Shown here piece after piece: positions 15,457-24,784 of a DNA stretch of 64,000 nt. How positions within the stretch are numbered: position 1 is the first letter of the stretch; each line of letters starts with the position of its first letter. The notes under the pieces were generated by a model that was given only the letters and a program-made list of their open reading frames with translations, was not told where the DNA came from and made no database searches. The DNA comes from Xenophilus aerolatus (GTDB taxonomy: Bacteria > Pseudomonadota > Gammaproteobacteria > Burkholderiales > Burkholderiaceae_C): contig QAIB01000009.1 in NCBI GenBank assembly GCA_030418545.1, positions 1 to 64,000 of the forward strand, written 5' to 3'. The translations under genes and the position numbers were made by a program.

Positions 15457-15852
15457 TCAGCTGCCCATGCCCGAGGCCGGGTGCATCGGCATCATGTTCG
15501 TGTTCATGTGGAACATCACCCACAACGTGCCGGCGATGGCGATGGCCACGAACACGACCGTGAAGATGGTGGAGAGCATGGTCCAGCCGCCCTCGACCTT
15601 GCCGTTCATGTGCAGGAAGAAGACCATGTGCACGAGGATCTGCACCACCGCGAAGGCGCCCAGCACCAGCACCGCCACCGTGCGGTCGGCGATGACGTTG
15701 TTCATCACCAGCCAGAAGGGGATGGCCGTGAGCACGATCGACAGCACGAAGCCGATCATGTAGCCGGAGAAGGTGCTGTGCGGGCCGTCGTCGTGGCCGT
15801 GGTGGTCGTCGTGGTGGCCGGCGTCGGCAGCGTGCGTGGGGTGGGCGCTCAT
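15457..15852 (-). CDS. cyoD: Cytochrome o ubiquinol oxidase subunit IV
   Basis: 131 aa, slightly longer than E. coli CyoD because of a His/Asp-rich N-terminus (HHDDHHGHDDGPH). Three membrane helices follow, with FSGYMIGFVLSIVLTAIPFW and QILVHMVFFLHM as family landmarks. It overlaps the cyoC stop by the ATGA pattern. It aids assembly or stability of the oxidase. Confidence 0.93.
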   Translation of the reverse strand: MSAHPTHAADAGHHDDHHGHDDGPHSTFSGYMIGFVLSIVLTAIPFWLVMNNVIADRTVAVLVLGAFAVVQILVHMVFFLHMNGKVEGGWTMLSTIFTVVFVAIAIAGTLWVMFHMNTNMMPMHPASGMGS

Positions 15853-16475
15853 CACAGCACTCCCATGAGGTAGACGAAGGTGAAGACGCCGATCCACACG
15901 ACGTCCAGGAAGTGCCAGAACATCGACAGGCACATCAGGCGCCGCTTGTTCTCGTGGATCAGGCCGTGCTTGGCGATCTGGATCATCAGCACCACCAGCC
16001 AGATGGTGCCGAAGGTCACGTGCAGGCCGTGCGTGCCGACCAGGGCGAAGAAGGCCGACAGGAAGGCGCTGCTCTGCGGCGTGGCGCCTTCCTTGATGAG
16101 GTGGTGGAACTCGTACAGCTCCAGCCCCAGGAAGCACAGGCCGAACAGGCCCGTGATCACCAGCCAGCCCAGCGTGCCGCCGACCTTGTTCTGCTGCTTC
16201 TGCAGCATCGCGAAGCCGAAGGTGATGGACGACAGCAGCAGGAAGGCCGTGTTGATGGCCACCAGCTTCAGGTCGAACAGTTCGGCGCCGCCCGGGCCAC
16301 CGGCATAGTTGCGGCCGAGCACGCCATAGGTCGCGAAGAGCGCCGCGAAGATCAGGCAGTCGCTCATCAGGTAGAGCCAGAAGCCCAGCGCGGTGCCGTT
16401 CTCCGGATGCGGCTCGTCGGCGAGGTGGTAGGCGCGCACGGCGGCGCCGTCGGCGGTGGATGCGAGGTCAGACAT
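15852..16475 (-). CDS. cyoC: Cytochrome o ubiquinol oxidase subunit III
   Basis: 207 aa with five membrane helices, the five-helix form of heme-copper oxidase subunit III. Landmarks are [44 protein letters not shown] and [22 protein letters not shown] 16475 (MSDLAST) overlaps the cyoB stop by 8 bp; the longer frame upstream is a cyoB shadow. Confidence 0.95.
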   Translation of the reverse strand: MSDLASTADGAAVRAYHLADEPHPENGTALGFWLYLMSDCLIFAALFATYGVLGRNYAGGPGGAELFDLKLVAINTAFLLLSSITFGFAMLQKQQNKVGGTLGWLVITGLFGLCFLGLELYEFHHLIKEGATPQSSAFLSAFFALVGTHGLHVTFGTIWLVVLMIQIAKHGLIHENKRRLMCLSMFWHFLDVVWIGVFTFVYLMGVL

Positions 16476-18480
16476 GGCTTGCCAGGAGCTGGGAGCGCGC
16501 GTTCTCGGTGGCGACCACTTCCGACGCCGGGATGTAGAAGTCGCGCTTGTAGTTGAAGGTGTGGACGATAGCGGCCAGGATGGTGGCAACGAACGAGGCC
16601 GCGGCCAGGGGCCACATGTGCCAGATCAGCGCGAAGCCGCAGGTCATCGACAGCACCGAGATCACCACGCCCGAGGCGGTGTTCTTCGGCATGTGGATCG
16701 ACTTGAAGCCGTCCAGCGGACGCTTGTAGCCGTTGCCCTTCATGTCCCACCACGCGTCGAGGTCGTGCACCACGGGCGTGAAGGCGAAGTTGTACTGCGG
16801 CGGCGGCGAGGAGGTCGCCCATTCCAGCGTGCGGCCGTTCCACGGGTCGCCCGTGGTGTCGCGCAGCTGGTCACGGCGGCGGAAGCTCACGTACAGCTGG
16901 ACCAGGAAGCTGCCGATGCCCAGCGCCACCAGCACGGCGCCGACGGCCGCGATCTGGAACCAGATCTGCAGGGACGGGTCCTCGAAGTGGTTGGCGCGGC
17001 GCGTGACGCCCATGAGGCCCAGCACGTACAGCGGCGTGAACGCGACCCAGAAGCCCACCAGCCAGAACCAGAACGAGCACTTGCCCCAGAACTCGTCGAG
17101 CCTGTAGCCGAAGGCCTTGGGGAACCAGTAGTTGATGCCGGCGAACATGGCGAACACCACGCCGCCGATGATCACGTTATGGAAGTGCGCGATCAGGAAC
17201 AGGCTGTTGTGCAGCACGAAGTCGGCCGGCGGCACGGCCAGCAGCACGCCCGTCATGCCGCCGATGGCGAAGGTGCACATGAAGCCCACCGTCCACAGCA
17301 TCGGCACCGTGAAGCGGATGCGGCCGCGGTACATGGTGAAGAGCCAGTTGAAGATCTTCGCGCCGGTCGGGATCGAGATGATCATCGTCGTGATCCCGAA
17401 GAAGGAGTTCACGCTGGCGCCCGATCCCATGGTGAAGAAGTGGTGCAGCCACACCAGGTACGACAGGATGGTGATACACACCGTCGCGTACACCATCGAG
17501 GTGTAGCCGAAGAGGCGCTTGCCGCTGAAGGTGGCCACGACCTCCGAGAACACGCCGAAGGCCGGCAGCACCAGGATGTAGACCTCGGGGTGGCCCCAGA
17601 TCCAGATCAGGTTCACGTACAGCATCGGGTTGCCGCCCAGATGGTTCGTGAAGAAGTTGGTGCCCAGGTAGCGGTCCAGCGACATGAAGACCAGCGCCGC
17701 CGTGAGGATCGGGAACGAGGCCACGATCAGGGCGTTGGTGCACAGCGAGGTCCAGGTGAAGATGGGCATCTTCATCAGGTCCATGCCCGGTGCGCGCATC
17801 TTCACGATGGTCACCAGCAGGTTGATGCCCGAGAGCGTGGTGCCCACCCCCGCGATCTGCAGCGCCCAGATGTAGTAATCGAGCCCGACCCCCGGGTTCT
17901 GGTTGCCCAGCATGGAGAGCGCCAGCCAGCCGGCCGTGGAGAACTCGCCCAGGAACAGCGACATCATCACCAGCACGGCGCCGGCGGTGGTCATCCAGAA
18001 GCTGAAGTTGTTCAGGAAGGGGAAGGCCACGTCGCGCGCGCCGATCTGCAGCGGCACGAGGTAGTTCATGAGGCCCGTCACCAGCGGCATGGCGACGAAG
18101 AAGATCATGATCACGCCGTGGGCGGTGAAGATCTGGTCGTAATGGTGCGGAGGCAGGTAGCCCATGTTGTCGCCGAAGGCCATGGCCTGCTGCAGGCGCA
18201 TCATGATGGCGTCGGAGAAGCCGCGCAGCAGCATCACGATGCCCAGCACCATGTACATGATGCCGATCTTCTTGTGGTCGATGCTGCAGAACCAGTCGCG
18301 CCACAGCGGGCCCCAGAGACGGAACTTGGTGATCGCGGCCAGCAGGACCAGGCCGCCCAGCACGACGGCGATGAAGGTGTACAGCACGATCGGCTCGTGC
18401 GCCATCGGGATCGAGTCCCAGGTGATGCGCCCCAGGAGCCAGTGGGCGGGCGCGGCGGGCCCAGACGATTGTTCAGACAT
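16468..18480 (-). CDS. cyoB: Cytochrome o ubiquinol oxidase subunit I
   Basis: 670 aa, close to E. coli CyoB (663). It is the catalytic subunit carrying the low-spin heme, heme o and CuB. Visible landmarks are the quinol-oxidase opening with [42 protein letters not shown] (cross-linked His-Tyr and proton-channel Glu), [12 protein letters not shown], and [11 protein letters not shown] for the heme ligands. It pumps protons while reducing O2. It is second in the operon, 68 bp after cyoA. Confidence 0.97.
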   Translation of the reverse strand: MSEQSSGPAAPAHWLLGRITWDSIPMAHEPIVLYTFIAVVLGGLVLLAAITKFRLWGPLWRDWFCSIDHKKIGIMYMVLGIVMLLRGFSDAIMMRLQQAMAFGDNMGYLPPHHYDQIFTAHGVIMIFFVAMPLVTGLMNYLVPLQIGARDVAFPFLNNFSFWMTTAGAVLVMMSLFLGEFSTAGWLALSMLGNQNPGVGLDYYIWALQIAGVGTTLSGINLLVTIVKMRAPGMDLMKMPIFTWTSLCTNALIVASFPILTAALVFMSLDRYLGTNFFTNHLGGNPMLYVNLIWIWGHPEVYILVLPAFGVFSEVVATFSGKRLFGYTSMVYATVCITILSYLVWLHHFFTMGSGASVNSFFGITTMIISIPTGAKIFNWLFTMYRGRIRFTVPMLWTVGFMCTFAIGGMTGVLLAVPPADFVLHNSLFLIAHFHNVIIGGVVFAMFAGINYWFPKAFGYRLDEFWGKCSFWFWLVGFWVAFTPLYVLGLMGVTRRANHFEDPSLQIWFQIAAVGAVLVALGIGSFLVQLYVSFRRRDQLRDTTGDPWNGRTLEWATSSPPPQYNFAFTPVVHDLDAWWDMKGNGYKRPLDGFKSIHMPKNTASGVVISVLSMTCGFALIWHMWPLAAASFVATILAAIVHTFNYKRDFYIPASEVVATENARSQLLASHV

Positions 18481-18548
18481 GACGGTTCACTCTTTCGGCG
18501 ATGCGGGTGCCAGGGGCACCGGTCTCTTCCGACGACAAAGAAGGTCGA

Positions 18549-19565
18549 CTACTTGGCGGCCGCGGCGGGCATCGAATGCCCGCCGTGGGCTTTCTCGGGC
18601 TGGGCGTCGCGCACCTGCTCGGGCGTGCGGCCGGACACGGCCGCCTTGTTGCCCTGGCGCGCGGAATCCTGCGCCATGGTGGCGTGCATGCACGGCTTGC
18701 CCTCCTCGACGCACATGTTCAGCACGCGCTCGTACAGGCCGGGCTCGACGGAGGCGAAGCGCGCCACCGGGTTCCGCTCGCTGGGCTTGGCCAGCTCGAG
18801 GTAACTGGCGCGCGTGAGGGCCTTGCCTTCGGACTTGTTCTGGGCCACCCACTTGGCGAAATCGTCGTTGCTCAGCCCGTGGAACTTGAAGGTCATCCCC
18901 GAGAAGCCCGAGCCGCTGTAGTGCGACGACATACCGTGGTACACGCCGGGCTTGTTGATGACCGCGTTGAGCTCCGTCTGCATGCCGGGCATGGTGTAGA
19001 TCATGCCGGCCAGGTCGGGCACATAGAATGCGTTCATCGTCGTGCTCGAGGTGAGCTTGAAGCGGATCGGCCGGTCGACCGGCGCCGCCAGCTCGTTGAC
19101 GGTGGCGATGCCCTGCTCGGGGTAGAAGAAGAGCCACTTCCAGTCCAGCGACACGACTTCCACTTCCAGCGGCTTGACGCCCTCGGGCACCGGCTTGCCA
19201 GCGGCGATGCGGTCCAGCGGCCGGTACGGATCGAGCAGGTGGGTGCCGATCCAGGTGAGGGCGCCCAGCGCGATGATGATGACCAGCGGCGCGGCCCAGA
19301 TGACGAGTTCGAGCTGGGTGGAGTGGTCCCAGTCGGGCTGGTAGTCGGCGTCCTTGTTGGACGCGCGATAGCGCCAGGCGAAGAACAGGGTCAGCGCGAT
19401 CACCGGGACGATGATCAGCAGCATCAGCACGGTGGAGGCGACCACGAGGCGGCCCTGCTGGGCCGCGACGTCGCCGGCGGGATTCAGCACCACGGCGTTG
19501 CAGCCCGCCAGCAAGGTGGCAAGCGCAAGAAGGGGCGCGGCTCGGAGGCTCTTCGGGAAAGGCAT
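18549..19565 (-). CDS. cyoA: Cytochrome o ubiquinol oxidase subunit II
   Basis: 338 aa lipoprotein: MPFPKSLRAAPLLALATLLAGC gives a lipobox LAGC. Two membrane helices precede a periplasmic cupredoxin-like domain. The CuA cysteine motif is absent, and YSGSGFSGMTFKFHG occupies that place as in E. coli CyoA, so this is a quinol oxidase and not a cytochrome c oxidase. The C-terminus is extended and ends in a His/Ala-rich tail. First gene of the cyo operon. Confidence 0.95.
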   Translation of the reverse strand: MPFPKSLRAAPLLALATLLAGCNAVVLNPAGDVAAQQGRLVVASTVLMLLIIVPVIALTLFFAWRYRASNKDADYQPDWDHSTQLELVIWAAPLVIIIALGALTWIGTHLLDPYRPLDRIAAGKPVPEGVKPLEVEVVSLDWKWLFFYPEQGIATVNELAAPVDRPIRFKLTSSTTMNAFYVPDLAGMIYTMPGMQTELNAVINKPGVYHGMSSHYSGSGFSGMTFKFHGLSNDDFAKWVAQNKSEGKALTRASYLELAKPSERNPVARFASVEPGLYERVLNMCVEEGKPCMHATMAQDSARQGNKAAVSGRTPEQVRDAQPEKAHGGHSMPAAAAK

Positions 19566-19741
19566 GCGGAGCGATCAGGGATGTGGTCCCGCCAAGGGAA
19601 AGCGCGGGTTGCCGGAAGGCGCAAAATGTATGCCGAATGCCGACTTCCGGCGATTGGACGTTTTGTCCTATGGCGTCCAGGGCCCGAAGGTGCGACTCTC
19701 CGGTGTTCGAATGCCCGCAATCTAGACCTGACTCACGCAAG
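19566..19741. promoter_or_regulatory. Divergent promoter region between cyoA and an MFS gene
   Basis: 176 bp without a gene. It contains an inverted repeat GGAC-GTTTT-GTCC (19656-19668) set in a less GC-rich patch. As the only upstream region of the cyo-surf1-regBA operon, it is where RegA or an FNR-type regulator would act. I see no clear FNR box and cannot assign a RegA site. Confidence 0.4.
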
Positions 19742-21061
19742 ATGTCCAGCATCAGCCACGCCATCACCGATTCTCCGGCGAAGCCCACCAACCAGCATGG
19801 TGACCACCATGTCGCGCCAGGGGAGATCGCCGTCGGCGTCGTCATCGGGCGTGCGTCCGAGTACTTCGACTTCTTCGTCTACGGCATCGCTTCGGTGCTG
19901 GTGTTCCCGGCGCTGTTCTTTCCCTTCGAGCAGCGGCTGGACGGCACGCTGTACGCCTTCGCGATCTTCGCGCTGGCGTTCATCGCGCGGCCCTTCGGCA
20001 CCGTCATCTCCATGGCCGTGCAGCGCCGCTGGGGGATGGCCACCAAGCTGACGATCGCGCTCTTCCTGCTCGGCACCTCGACCGTCGGCATCGCCTTCCT
20101 GCCCAGCTACGAGTCGATCGGCGTCACGGCCATCGTGCTGCTGTCGATCTTCCGCATCGGCCAGGGCCTGGCGCTCGGCGGCTCCTGGGACGGGCTGCCT
20201 TCTTTGCTGGCCCTGAGCGCTCCCGAGGGCCGCCGCGGCTGGTACGCCATGCTGGGGCAGCTCGGCGCACCGGTGGGCTTCATTCTGGCAAGCGCGCTGT
20301 TCACCTTCCTGTATGGCAGCCTGTCGCTGGAGGACTTCCTGTCCTGGGGCTGGCGCTATCCCTTCTTCTGCGCCTTCGCGATCAACGTGGTGGCGTTGTT
20401 CGCGCGCCTGCGCCTGGTGGTCACGCCCGAGTACCAGGAACTGCTCACCGAGCGCGAGCTGGTGCCCGTGGGCGTGGGCGAGCTGGTGCGCACGCGCGGT
20501 TTCAGCTTGGTGATCGGCGCCTTCGCCGCCCTGGCCAGCTATGCGCTGTTCCACCTGATCACGGTGTTCCCGCTGTCGTGGATCCGCCTGTACTCGGAAC
20601 AGTCGATCACCGCCTTCCTGGGCATCCAGATCATCGGCGGCTTCCTCGTCGCCGGCGGCATCGTGGCTTCGGGCTGGATCGCCGACAAGTACGGGCGCCG
20701 CTACACGCTGGGCTCGCTGGCGGCGCTGATCGCCGTGTTCAGCGGCTTCGCGCCCACGCTGCTCAACGGCGGCACGCTCGGGCAGGACGTGTTCATCCTG
20801 CTGGGTTCGGTGGTGCTGGGCCTGTCCTACGGGCAGGCCGCGGGTGCCGTGACCTCCAACTTCGGCTCGCGCTACCGCTACACCGGCGCGGCCCTCACGG
20901 CGGACTTCGCGTGGCTCATCGGTGCGGCCTTCGCGCCGTTGGTCGCGCTGGGCCTGTCGGCGCACTTCGGGCTGGGCTACCTCAGCCTGTACCTGCTGTC
21001 GGGCGCGGCCTGCACGCTGGGCGCGCTGCGTCTGAACAAGGCGCTCGAGGCTCGCGACTGA
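19742..21061 (+). CDS. MFS transporter, metabolite:H+ symporter type
   Basis: 439 aa from ATG 19742 (MSSISHAITDSP), about twelve membrane helices. Landmarks of the MHS subgroup are GRASEYFDFFVYGIASVLVFP at helix 1, FIARPFGTVI, RIGQGLALGGSWDG and GWIADKYGRRYTLG. Substrates of the subgroup are mostly organic acids such as citrate, ketoglutarate and shikimate; the substrate here is unknown. Divergent from cyoA. Confidence 0.88.
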   Translation: MSSISHAITDSPAKPTNQHGDHHVAPGEIAVGVVIGRASEYFDFFVYGIASVLVFPALFFPFEQRLDGTLYAFAIFALAFIARPFGTVISMAVQRRWGMATKLTIALFLLGTSTVGIAFLPSYESIGVTAIVLLSIFRIGQGLALGGSWDGLPSLLALSAPEGRRGWYAMLGQLGAPVGFILASALFTFLYGSLSLEDFLSWGWRYPFFCAFAINVVALFARLRLVVTPEYQELLTERELVPVGVGELVRTRGFSLVIGAFAALASYALFHLITVFPLSWIRLYSEQSITAFLGIQIIGGFLVAGGIVASGWIADKYGRRYTLGSLAALIAVFSGFAPTLLNGGTLGQDVFILLGSVVLGLSYGQAAGAVTSNFGSRYRYTGAALTADFAWLIGAAFAPLVALGLSAHFGLGYLSLYLLSGAACTLGALRLNKALEARD

Positions 21062-21077
21062 GGTCGGCGGGCACCGT

Positions 21078-22145
21078 TCAAGGCAGTCGCGCGCGCACCG
21101 CCTCGGCCAGCGCCACGACGCTCAGCGGCGCCGATCCTTCGGCCTTGTTGTTGATCGTCACATAGGCGGGCTGGGCGGCGCCGACCGTGCCGGCGATCAC
21201 GCGGGCCAGCGCCTCGCGCGTGTCCACGTCCGGATCGACCAGGCGATCGAAGGGCTCGTACAGGCCCTTGGCCTCTTCGTAGCCGAAGGCGCCGTGCTTG
21301 CGGTTCAGGTTCCAGCGGCACACCAGCGGGCCGGGCCACAGCGCCCGCAGCAGCGGAATCTGCTCGCCGATGGGCGGCAGCTTGGGATGCAAGCCCAGGC
21401 AGTAGGTCGCACCGGCATCGCGCAGCACGGCGACGAAGTCGGGCGTCAGCCATTCGGGATTGCGCACTTCCACCGCCACCACGCCGTCGGGCGCCGCGGG
21501 CTTGAGCCGGGGCAGGGCGCGCAGCATGACCGACAGGCGGTCCAGCAGTTCCGGCATGCGGGCGAGGAAGGCGGCGGGCAGCGGGCTCAGCTGGAACACC
21601 AGTGCGCCGATGCGCGTTCCCAGCCCTTCGATGGCCGGGGCGACGAACTGCTCGATGGCCAGGGTGGGGTCGAGAAAGGCGGGATTCGGCTGCATGCCCC
21701 GCCCATCCTCGCCCCGCACCAGCGCGTCGGCGACCAGGTTCGGCGCCTTGACCACGAAGCGGAAGTCGTCCGGCACCTGGGCGGCATAGCTCGCGAACTG
21801 GCTGGCGCTCAGCGGCCGGTAGAAGCTGCGATCCAGGCTCACGCCGCGCAGCAAGGGGTGGCGCGCGTAGGCGGCCAGGCCATGGCGCGACAGCACGGGC
21901 TGGGCGTACTCGCGCTCCCAGACCAGGCCGGCCCAGCCGGGAAAGTGCCAGGAGGAGGTGCCCAGGTGCAGGGCGCGGGGCAGGGTGGCGGCAAGGGCAT
22001 GCAGCGACCCGTCGACGGTGGCCGGTTGCACGCGCTCGGGCGTGGCTGTGGGGCGTTTCCGGGCTCCGGCTGGCGGCGCGTCGGCGTCCGCGTGAGGAGA
22101 GGGCGTCGGCGCGTCGTCGAAGAGGGAGTCCTGGAGGCCGGGCAT
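21078..22145 (-). CDS. DUF72 (YecE-like) protein
   Basis: 355 aa with the DUF72 TIM-barrel landmarks LGTSSWHFPGWAGLVWEREY, LDRSFYRPLSASQF, FRFVVKAPNLV and YVTINNKAEGSAPLS. The first 55 residues are a low-complexity extension rich in Ala and Pro. The family function is unknown. It converges with the MFS gene only 16 bp away. Confidence 0.88.
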   Translation of the reverse strand: MPGLQDSLFDDAPTPSPHADADAPPAGARKRPTATPERVQPATVDGSLHALAATLPRALHLGTSSWHFPGWAGLVWEREYAQPVLSRHGLAAYARHPLLRGVSLDRSFYRPLSASQFASYAAQVPDDFRFVVKAPNLVADALVRGEDGRGMQPNPAFLDPTLAIEQFVAPAIEGLGTRIGALVFQLSPLPAAFLARMPELLDRLSVMLRALPRLKPAAPDGVVAVEVRNPEWLTPDFVAVLRDAGATYCLGLHPKLPPIGEQIPLLRALWPGPLVCRWNLNRKHGAFGYEEAKGLYEPFDRLVDPDVDTREALARVIAGTVGAAQPAYVTINNKAEGSAPLSVVALAEAVRARLP

Positions 22146-22183
22146 GGAGCCGCATTCTCATCCACGAACGAAAAGCGGTCTCG

Positions 22184-22224
22184 GCGCCCGTCGGCCGGGC
22201 GCATCCTGCTATCGATTTCGGAGT
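22184..22224. repeat. Two-hairpin intergenic repeat, copy 3 (decayed)
   Basis: Intact hairpin GCGCCCG-TCGGC-CGGGCGC (22184-22202), then GCTATCGATTTCGGAG where the second palindrome has lost its right arm. It lies just upstream of the DUF72 gene on its 5' side. Confidence 0.65.
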
Positions 22225-22349
22225 AAACACCGGACGCCTGCTGGAGGACAATGGCGGCCCGCCCCTTCGCCGCCAACGCTCAGCCATGCAGATGCCACCG
22301 CCGCTCGATTCGCCACCGCGCGCCTGCCGCCGTTGCGGGGCCTGATCGC

Positions 22350-22574
22350 ATGCGCACGCTCGGTCTCATCGGCCTGATGCTGGCCCTGGCCATCGTCGGC
22401 TTCAGCATGAAGAAGCAGCTCGCCGCCGTGGCGCCGGCTCCCGGCATCACCGCACCCGCTGGCGACGGCTCGGCGCCCAACGTGCGGGCACAGAGCCAGC
22501 AGATCCAGCAACAGATCAAGCAGCAGCTGGACGCCACCATGAGCCAGCCGCGACCGATGCCGGACGACAATTGA
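22350..22574 (+). CDS. Small membrane-anchored protein of unknown function
   Basis: 74 aa from ATG 22350: MRTLGLIGLMLALAIVGFSMKKQ is a single membrane helix, followed by a Pro/Ala linker and a Gln-rich helix (QSQQIQQQIKQQLD). Starting further left at 22251 adds an Arg-rich stretch that looks non-coding. Its stop overlaps the TTG start proposed for tadA. I do not recognise the family. Confidence 0.65.
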   Translation: MRTLGLIGLMLALAIVGFSMKKQLAAVAPAPGITAPAGDGSAPNVRAQSQQIQQQIKQQLDATMSQPRPMPDDN

Positions 22575-23764
22575 CGGATCGCAAGCCCGATCGAGCTGCA
22601 GCGCCCGCAGCTCCTGCGCAGGCAGCTATCGAAAGCATAGCGCCTGCGCCGCCCGAGGCGGACGACGCGCGCTGGATGGGCATGGCGCTCGCCCAGGCGC
22701 GCGAGGCCGCGGCGGCCGGCGAAGTGCCAGTGGGTGCCGTGGTCGTCAAGGACGGCATGCTGCTCGCGACCGGCCGCAACAGCCCCGTCGCCACGCACGA
22801 CCCCAGCGCGCACGCCGAGGTCAACGCGCTGCGTGCCGCGGCGACGGCGCTCGGCAACTACCGCCTGGACGGCTGCACCCTCTACGTGACGCTCGAACCC
22901 TGCGCGATGTGCAGCGGCGCGATACTGCACGCCCGGCTGGCACGGGTCGTCTACGGTGCTGTGGATCCGCGCACCGGGGCAGCCGGCTCGGTGGTCGACC
23001 TGTTCGCCCAGCCGCTGCTGAACCACCACACCCACGTCACCGCCGGCGTGGCCGCCGACGCCTGCGGGGCGTTGCTGCAGGACTTCTTTCGCGGGCGCCG
23101 GCAGGCTGCCCGCGAGACGGCGCAGCCGCTGCGCGACGACGCCTTGCGCACACCCGAGGCGCGTTTCGATGCGTGGCGCGAGGCGATGCCGCCGGCGGCC
23201 ACGCTGGCCGACCTGCCCAGTCTGGCCGGCTGGCGCATGGCCTACGTCGACACGCGCCCCGACTCGCCTGCGGCACCCGTGCTGCTGGCACTCCACGGCT
23301 GGGGCGAGTGGGGCCTTCTCTTCAGGCATCTGTGGCCGCTGCTGCCGGGCTGGCGCGTGCTGGTGCCCGACCTCATCGGCTTCGGCCGCAGCGACAAGCC
23401 CAAACGCGGATCGATCCACACGCCGGCCTGGCACGCGCAGGTGATGAGCGAATGGCTGCAGCAGTTGGGCGTGCGCCATCTGACGATCGTCCACCACCCC
23501 GACAGCGGCGCGCTGGTGCAGGCGCTGCGGCAGAACGGGGCAGTGCGAGTGACGACGGCGTGGCCCATCGATGTCGGCCATGCCGATGCCGACATGCAGC
23601 GCGCGTGGCAGGCGCCCTTTCCCGACCGCGGGCACGAGGCGGCACGGCGGGCGCTGGGCGCGCGAGGGGTGTCGAAGGACGACCTCGACCCCGCCGCGGC
23701 AGCTCGGCTGGCGGCGCGGCTCGTCCAGTCGAGCTCGGGCCCGATGGGATACTCCGGCGCGTGA
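22571..23764 (+). CDS. tadA: TadA tRNA adenosine(34) deaminase fused to a truncated alpha/beta hydrolase
   Basis: 397 aa from TTG 22571, which overlaps the preceding stop; ATG 22676 would start right at the first domain helix and cut off the usual lead-in. The deaminase half has His81-Ala-Glu83 (SAHAEVNAL) and Cys111-x2-Cys114 (EPCAMCSGA), the zinc and catalytic residues that make inosine-34 in tRNA-Arg. From about residue 195 a haloalkane-dehalogenase-like domain follows: LHGWGEWGLLFRHLW, VPDLIGFGRSDKPKR, and IVHHPDSGALV with an Asp at the nucleophile position. It stops just after the cap start (APFPDRGHEAARRAL), before the catalytic His region, so the hydrolase is probably not a working enzyme. 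Residues of about 10-24 are encoded by an intergenic-type repeat. Confidence 0.88.
   Translation: MTDRKPDRAAAPAAPAQAAIESIAPAPPEADDARWMGMALAQAREAAAAGEVPVGAVVVKDGMLLATGRNSPVATHDPSAHAEVNALRAAATALGNYRLDGCTLYVTLEPCAMCSGAILHARLARVVYGAVDPRTGAAGSVVDLFAQPLLNHHTHVTAGVAADACGALLQDFFRGRRQAARETAQPLRDDALRTPEARFDAWREAMPPAATLADLPSLAGWRMAYVDTRPDSPAAPVLLALHGWGEWGLLFRHLWPLLPGWRVLVPDLIGFGRSDKPKRGSIHTPAWHAQVMSEWLQQLGVRHLTIVHHPDSGALVQALRQNGAVRVTTAWPIDVGHADADMQRAWQAPFPDRGHEAARRALGARGVSKDDLDPAAAARLAARLVQSSSGPMGYSGA
22597..22641. repeat. Two-hairpin repeat, copy 4, inside the tadA reading frame
   Basis: GCAGCGCCCGCAGCTCCTGCGCAGGC followed in register by GCTATCGAAAGCATAGC (22625-22641). It falls inside the 5' end of the tadA frame without a stop, encoding an Ala/Pro-rich lead-in. 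Either translation starts downstream or the repeat has been absorbed into the protein. Confidence 0.65.
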
Positions 23765-24735
23765 CCCGAAGCATCTACATCTACTCTCCCTCGAGCGCGG
23801 TGCGCGACAAGGCGGCCTTCCGCCGCGGCGTCGCCCGGCTCAAGGCCCTCGGCCACACGGTCGAAGTCGACGAGGCGGCGCTGGCGAGTTCGCAGCGCTT
23901 CGCCGGCGACGACGCGACGCGGCTGGCCGCCATCTCCCGCGCGGCGGCGAGCGGCGCCGACGTCGCACTCATCTCGCGCGGGGGCTACGGGCTCACCCGC
24001 ATCCTCGACAAGCTGCCCTACAAGGCCGTGGCCAAGGCCATCGAGCGCGGCACGGCCTTCGTGGGTCTGAGCGACTTCACTGCCTTCCAACTGGCGCTGC
24101 TGGCCAAGACCGGCGCAGTGAGCTGGCAGGGGCCGGCACTGGGCGAGGACTTCGGCACGGAAGGCCTGCCCGACGAGATCATGGAGGCCTGCTTCGACGA
24201 CCTGCTCAACGGCCAGGGCGAAGGCACCGGCTGGCGACTGCCGGCGCGCGATGCACAGGCCGTGTCGCTGCGCCCCGTGCACGGCGCCATTCTGTGGGGC
24301 GGCAACCTGTGCGTGCTCACCAGCCTGCTGGGCACGCCCTACTTTCCGTCGATCGACAAGGGCATGCTCTTCCTCGAGGACGTGAGCGAGCATCCCTACC
24401 GCATCGAACGCATGCTCGAGCAGTTGCGCCATGCCGGCGTGCTGGGGCGGCAGAAGGCCATCGTGCTGGGCCAGTTCACCAACTACCGCACCGTGCCGCA
24501 CGATCGAGGCTTCAAGCTGCAGACGGTGATCGACCGCCTGCGCAGCCAGCTGAAAGTGCCCGTGCTGACGGGCCTGCCCTTCGGGCATGTGCCGACGAAG
24601 GTGCTTCTTCCGGTGGGGGCCCGCGTCGAGATGGCGATGGCCGAACGCGACGTCTTCCTGGTCTGGGGCCATGCGCAGGGCGGGGCGCGCTTGCCCGCCG
24701 GACACGACCACGGCGCACCGGGTCACGTCCACTGA
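23761..24735 (+). CDS. ldcA: LD-carboxypeptidase (muropeptide L,D-carboxypeptidase)
   Basis: 324 aa from GTG 23761, overlapping the tadA stop (GTGA). S66-family serine peptidase that removes the terminal D-Ala from cytoplasmic muropeptides during wall recycling. Landmarks are YSPSSAVRDKA at the N-terminus, ISRGGYGLTRILDKL, the nucleophile Ser in FVGLSDFTAFQLAL, LWGGNLCVLTSLLGTPY, the Glu in FLEDVSEHPYRI and the His in GLPFGHVPTKV. It is the last gene of this run and is followed by a terminator. Confidence 0.92.
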   Translation: MTRSIYIYSPSSAVRDKAAFRRGVARLKALGHTVEVDEAALASSQRFAGDDATRLAAISRAAASGADVALISRGGYGLTRILDKLPYKAVAKAIERGTAFVGLSDFTAFQLALLAKTGAVSWQGPALGEDFGTEGLPDEIMEACFDDLLNGQGEGTGWRLPARDAQAVSLRPVHGAILWGGNLCVLTSLLGTPYFPSIDKGMLFLEDVSEHPYRIERMLEQLRHAGVLGRQKAIVLGQFTNYRTVPHDRGFKLQTVIDRLRSQLKVPVLTGLPFGHVPTKVLLPVGARVEMAMAERDVFLVWGHAQGGARLPAGHDHGAPGHVH

Positions 24736-24736
24736 A

Positions 24737-24765
24737 CAAAAAAACGCCGCATCAGCGGCGTCTTT
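24737..24765. terminator. Intrinsic terminator, bidirectional
   Basis: Stem ACGCCGC-ATCA-GCGGCGT (24744-24761) with A-rich sequence on the left and TCTTTC on the right, immediately after the ldcA stop. The A run makes it usable by the minus-strand gene that ends at 24785 as well. Confidence 0.85.
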
Positions 24766-24784
24766 CATGGGCGAGTCAGGGGCC

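Noticed and set aside
16456..18804. A 782-codon plus-strand frame over cyoB
   Set aside because: Antisense to a clear heme-copper oxidase subunit and full of His/Gln/Arg repeats; no domain recognised.
23164..23764. Separate hydrolase gene downstream of tadA
   Set aside because: The frame is continuous with TadA and there is no ribosome binding site or start codon at the domain junction, so I call a fusion.
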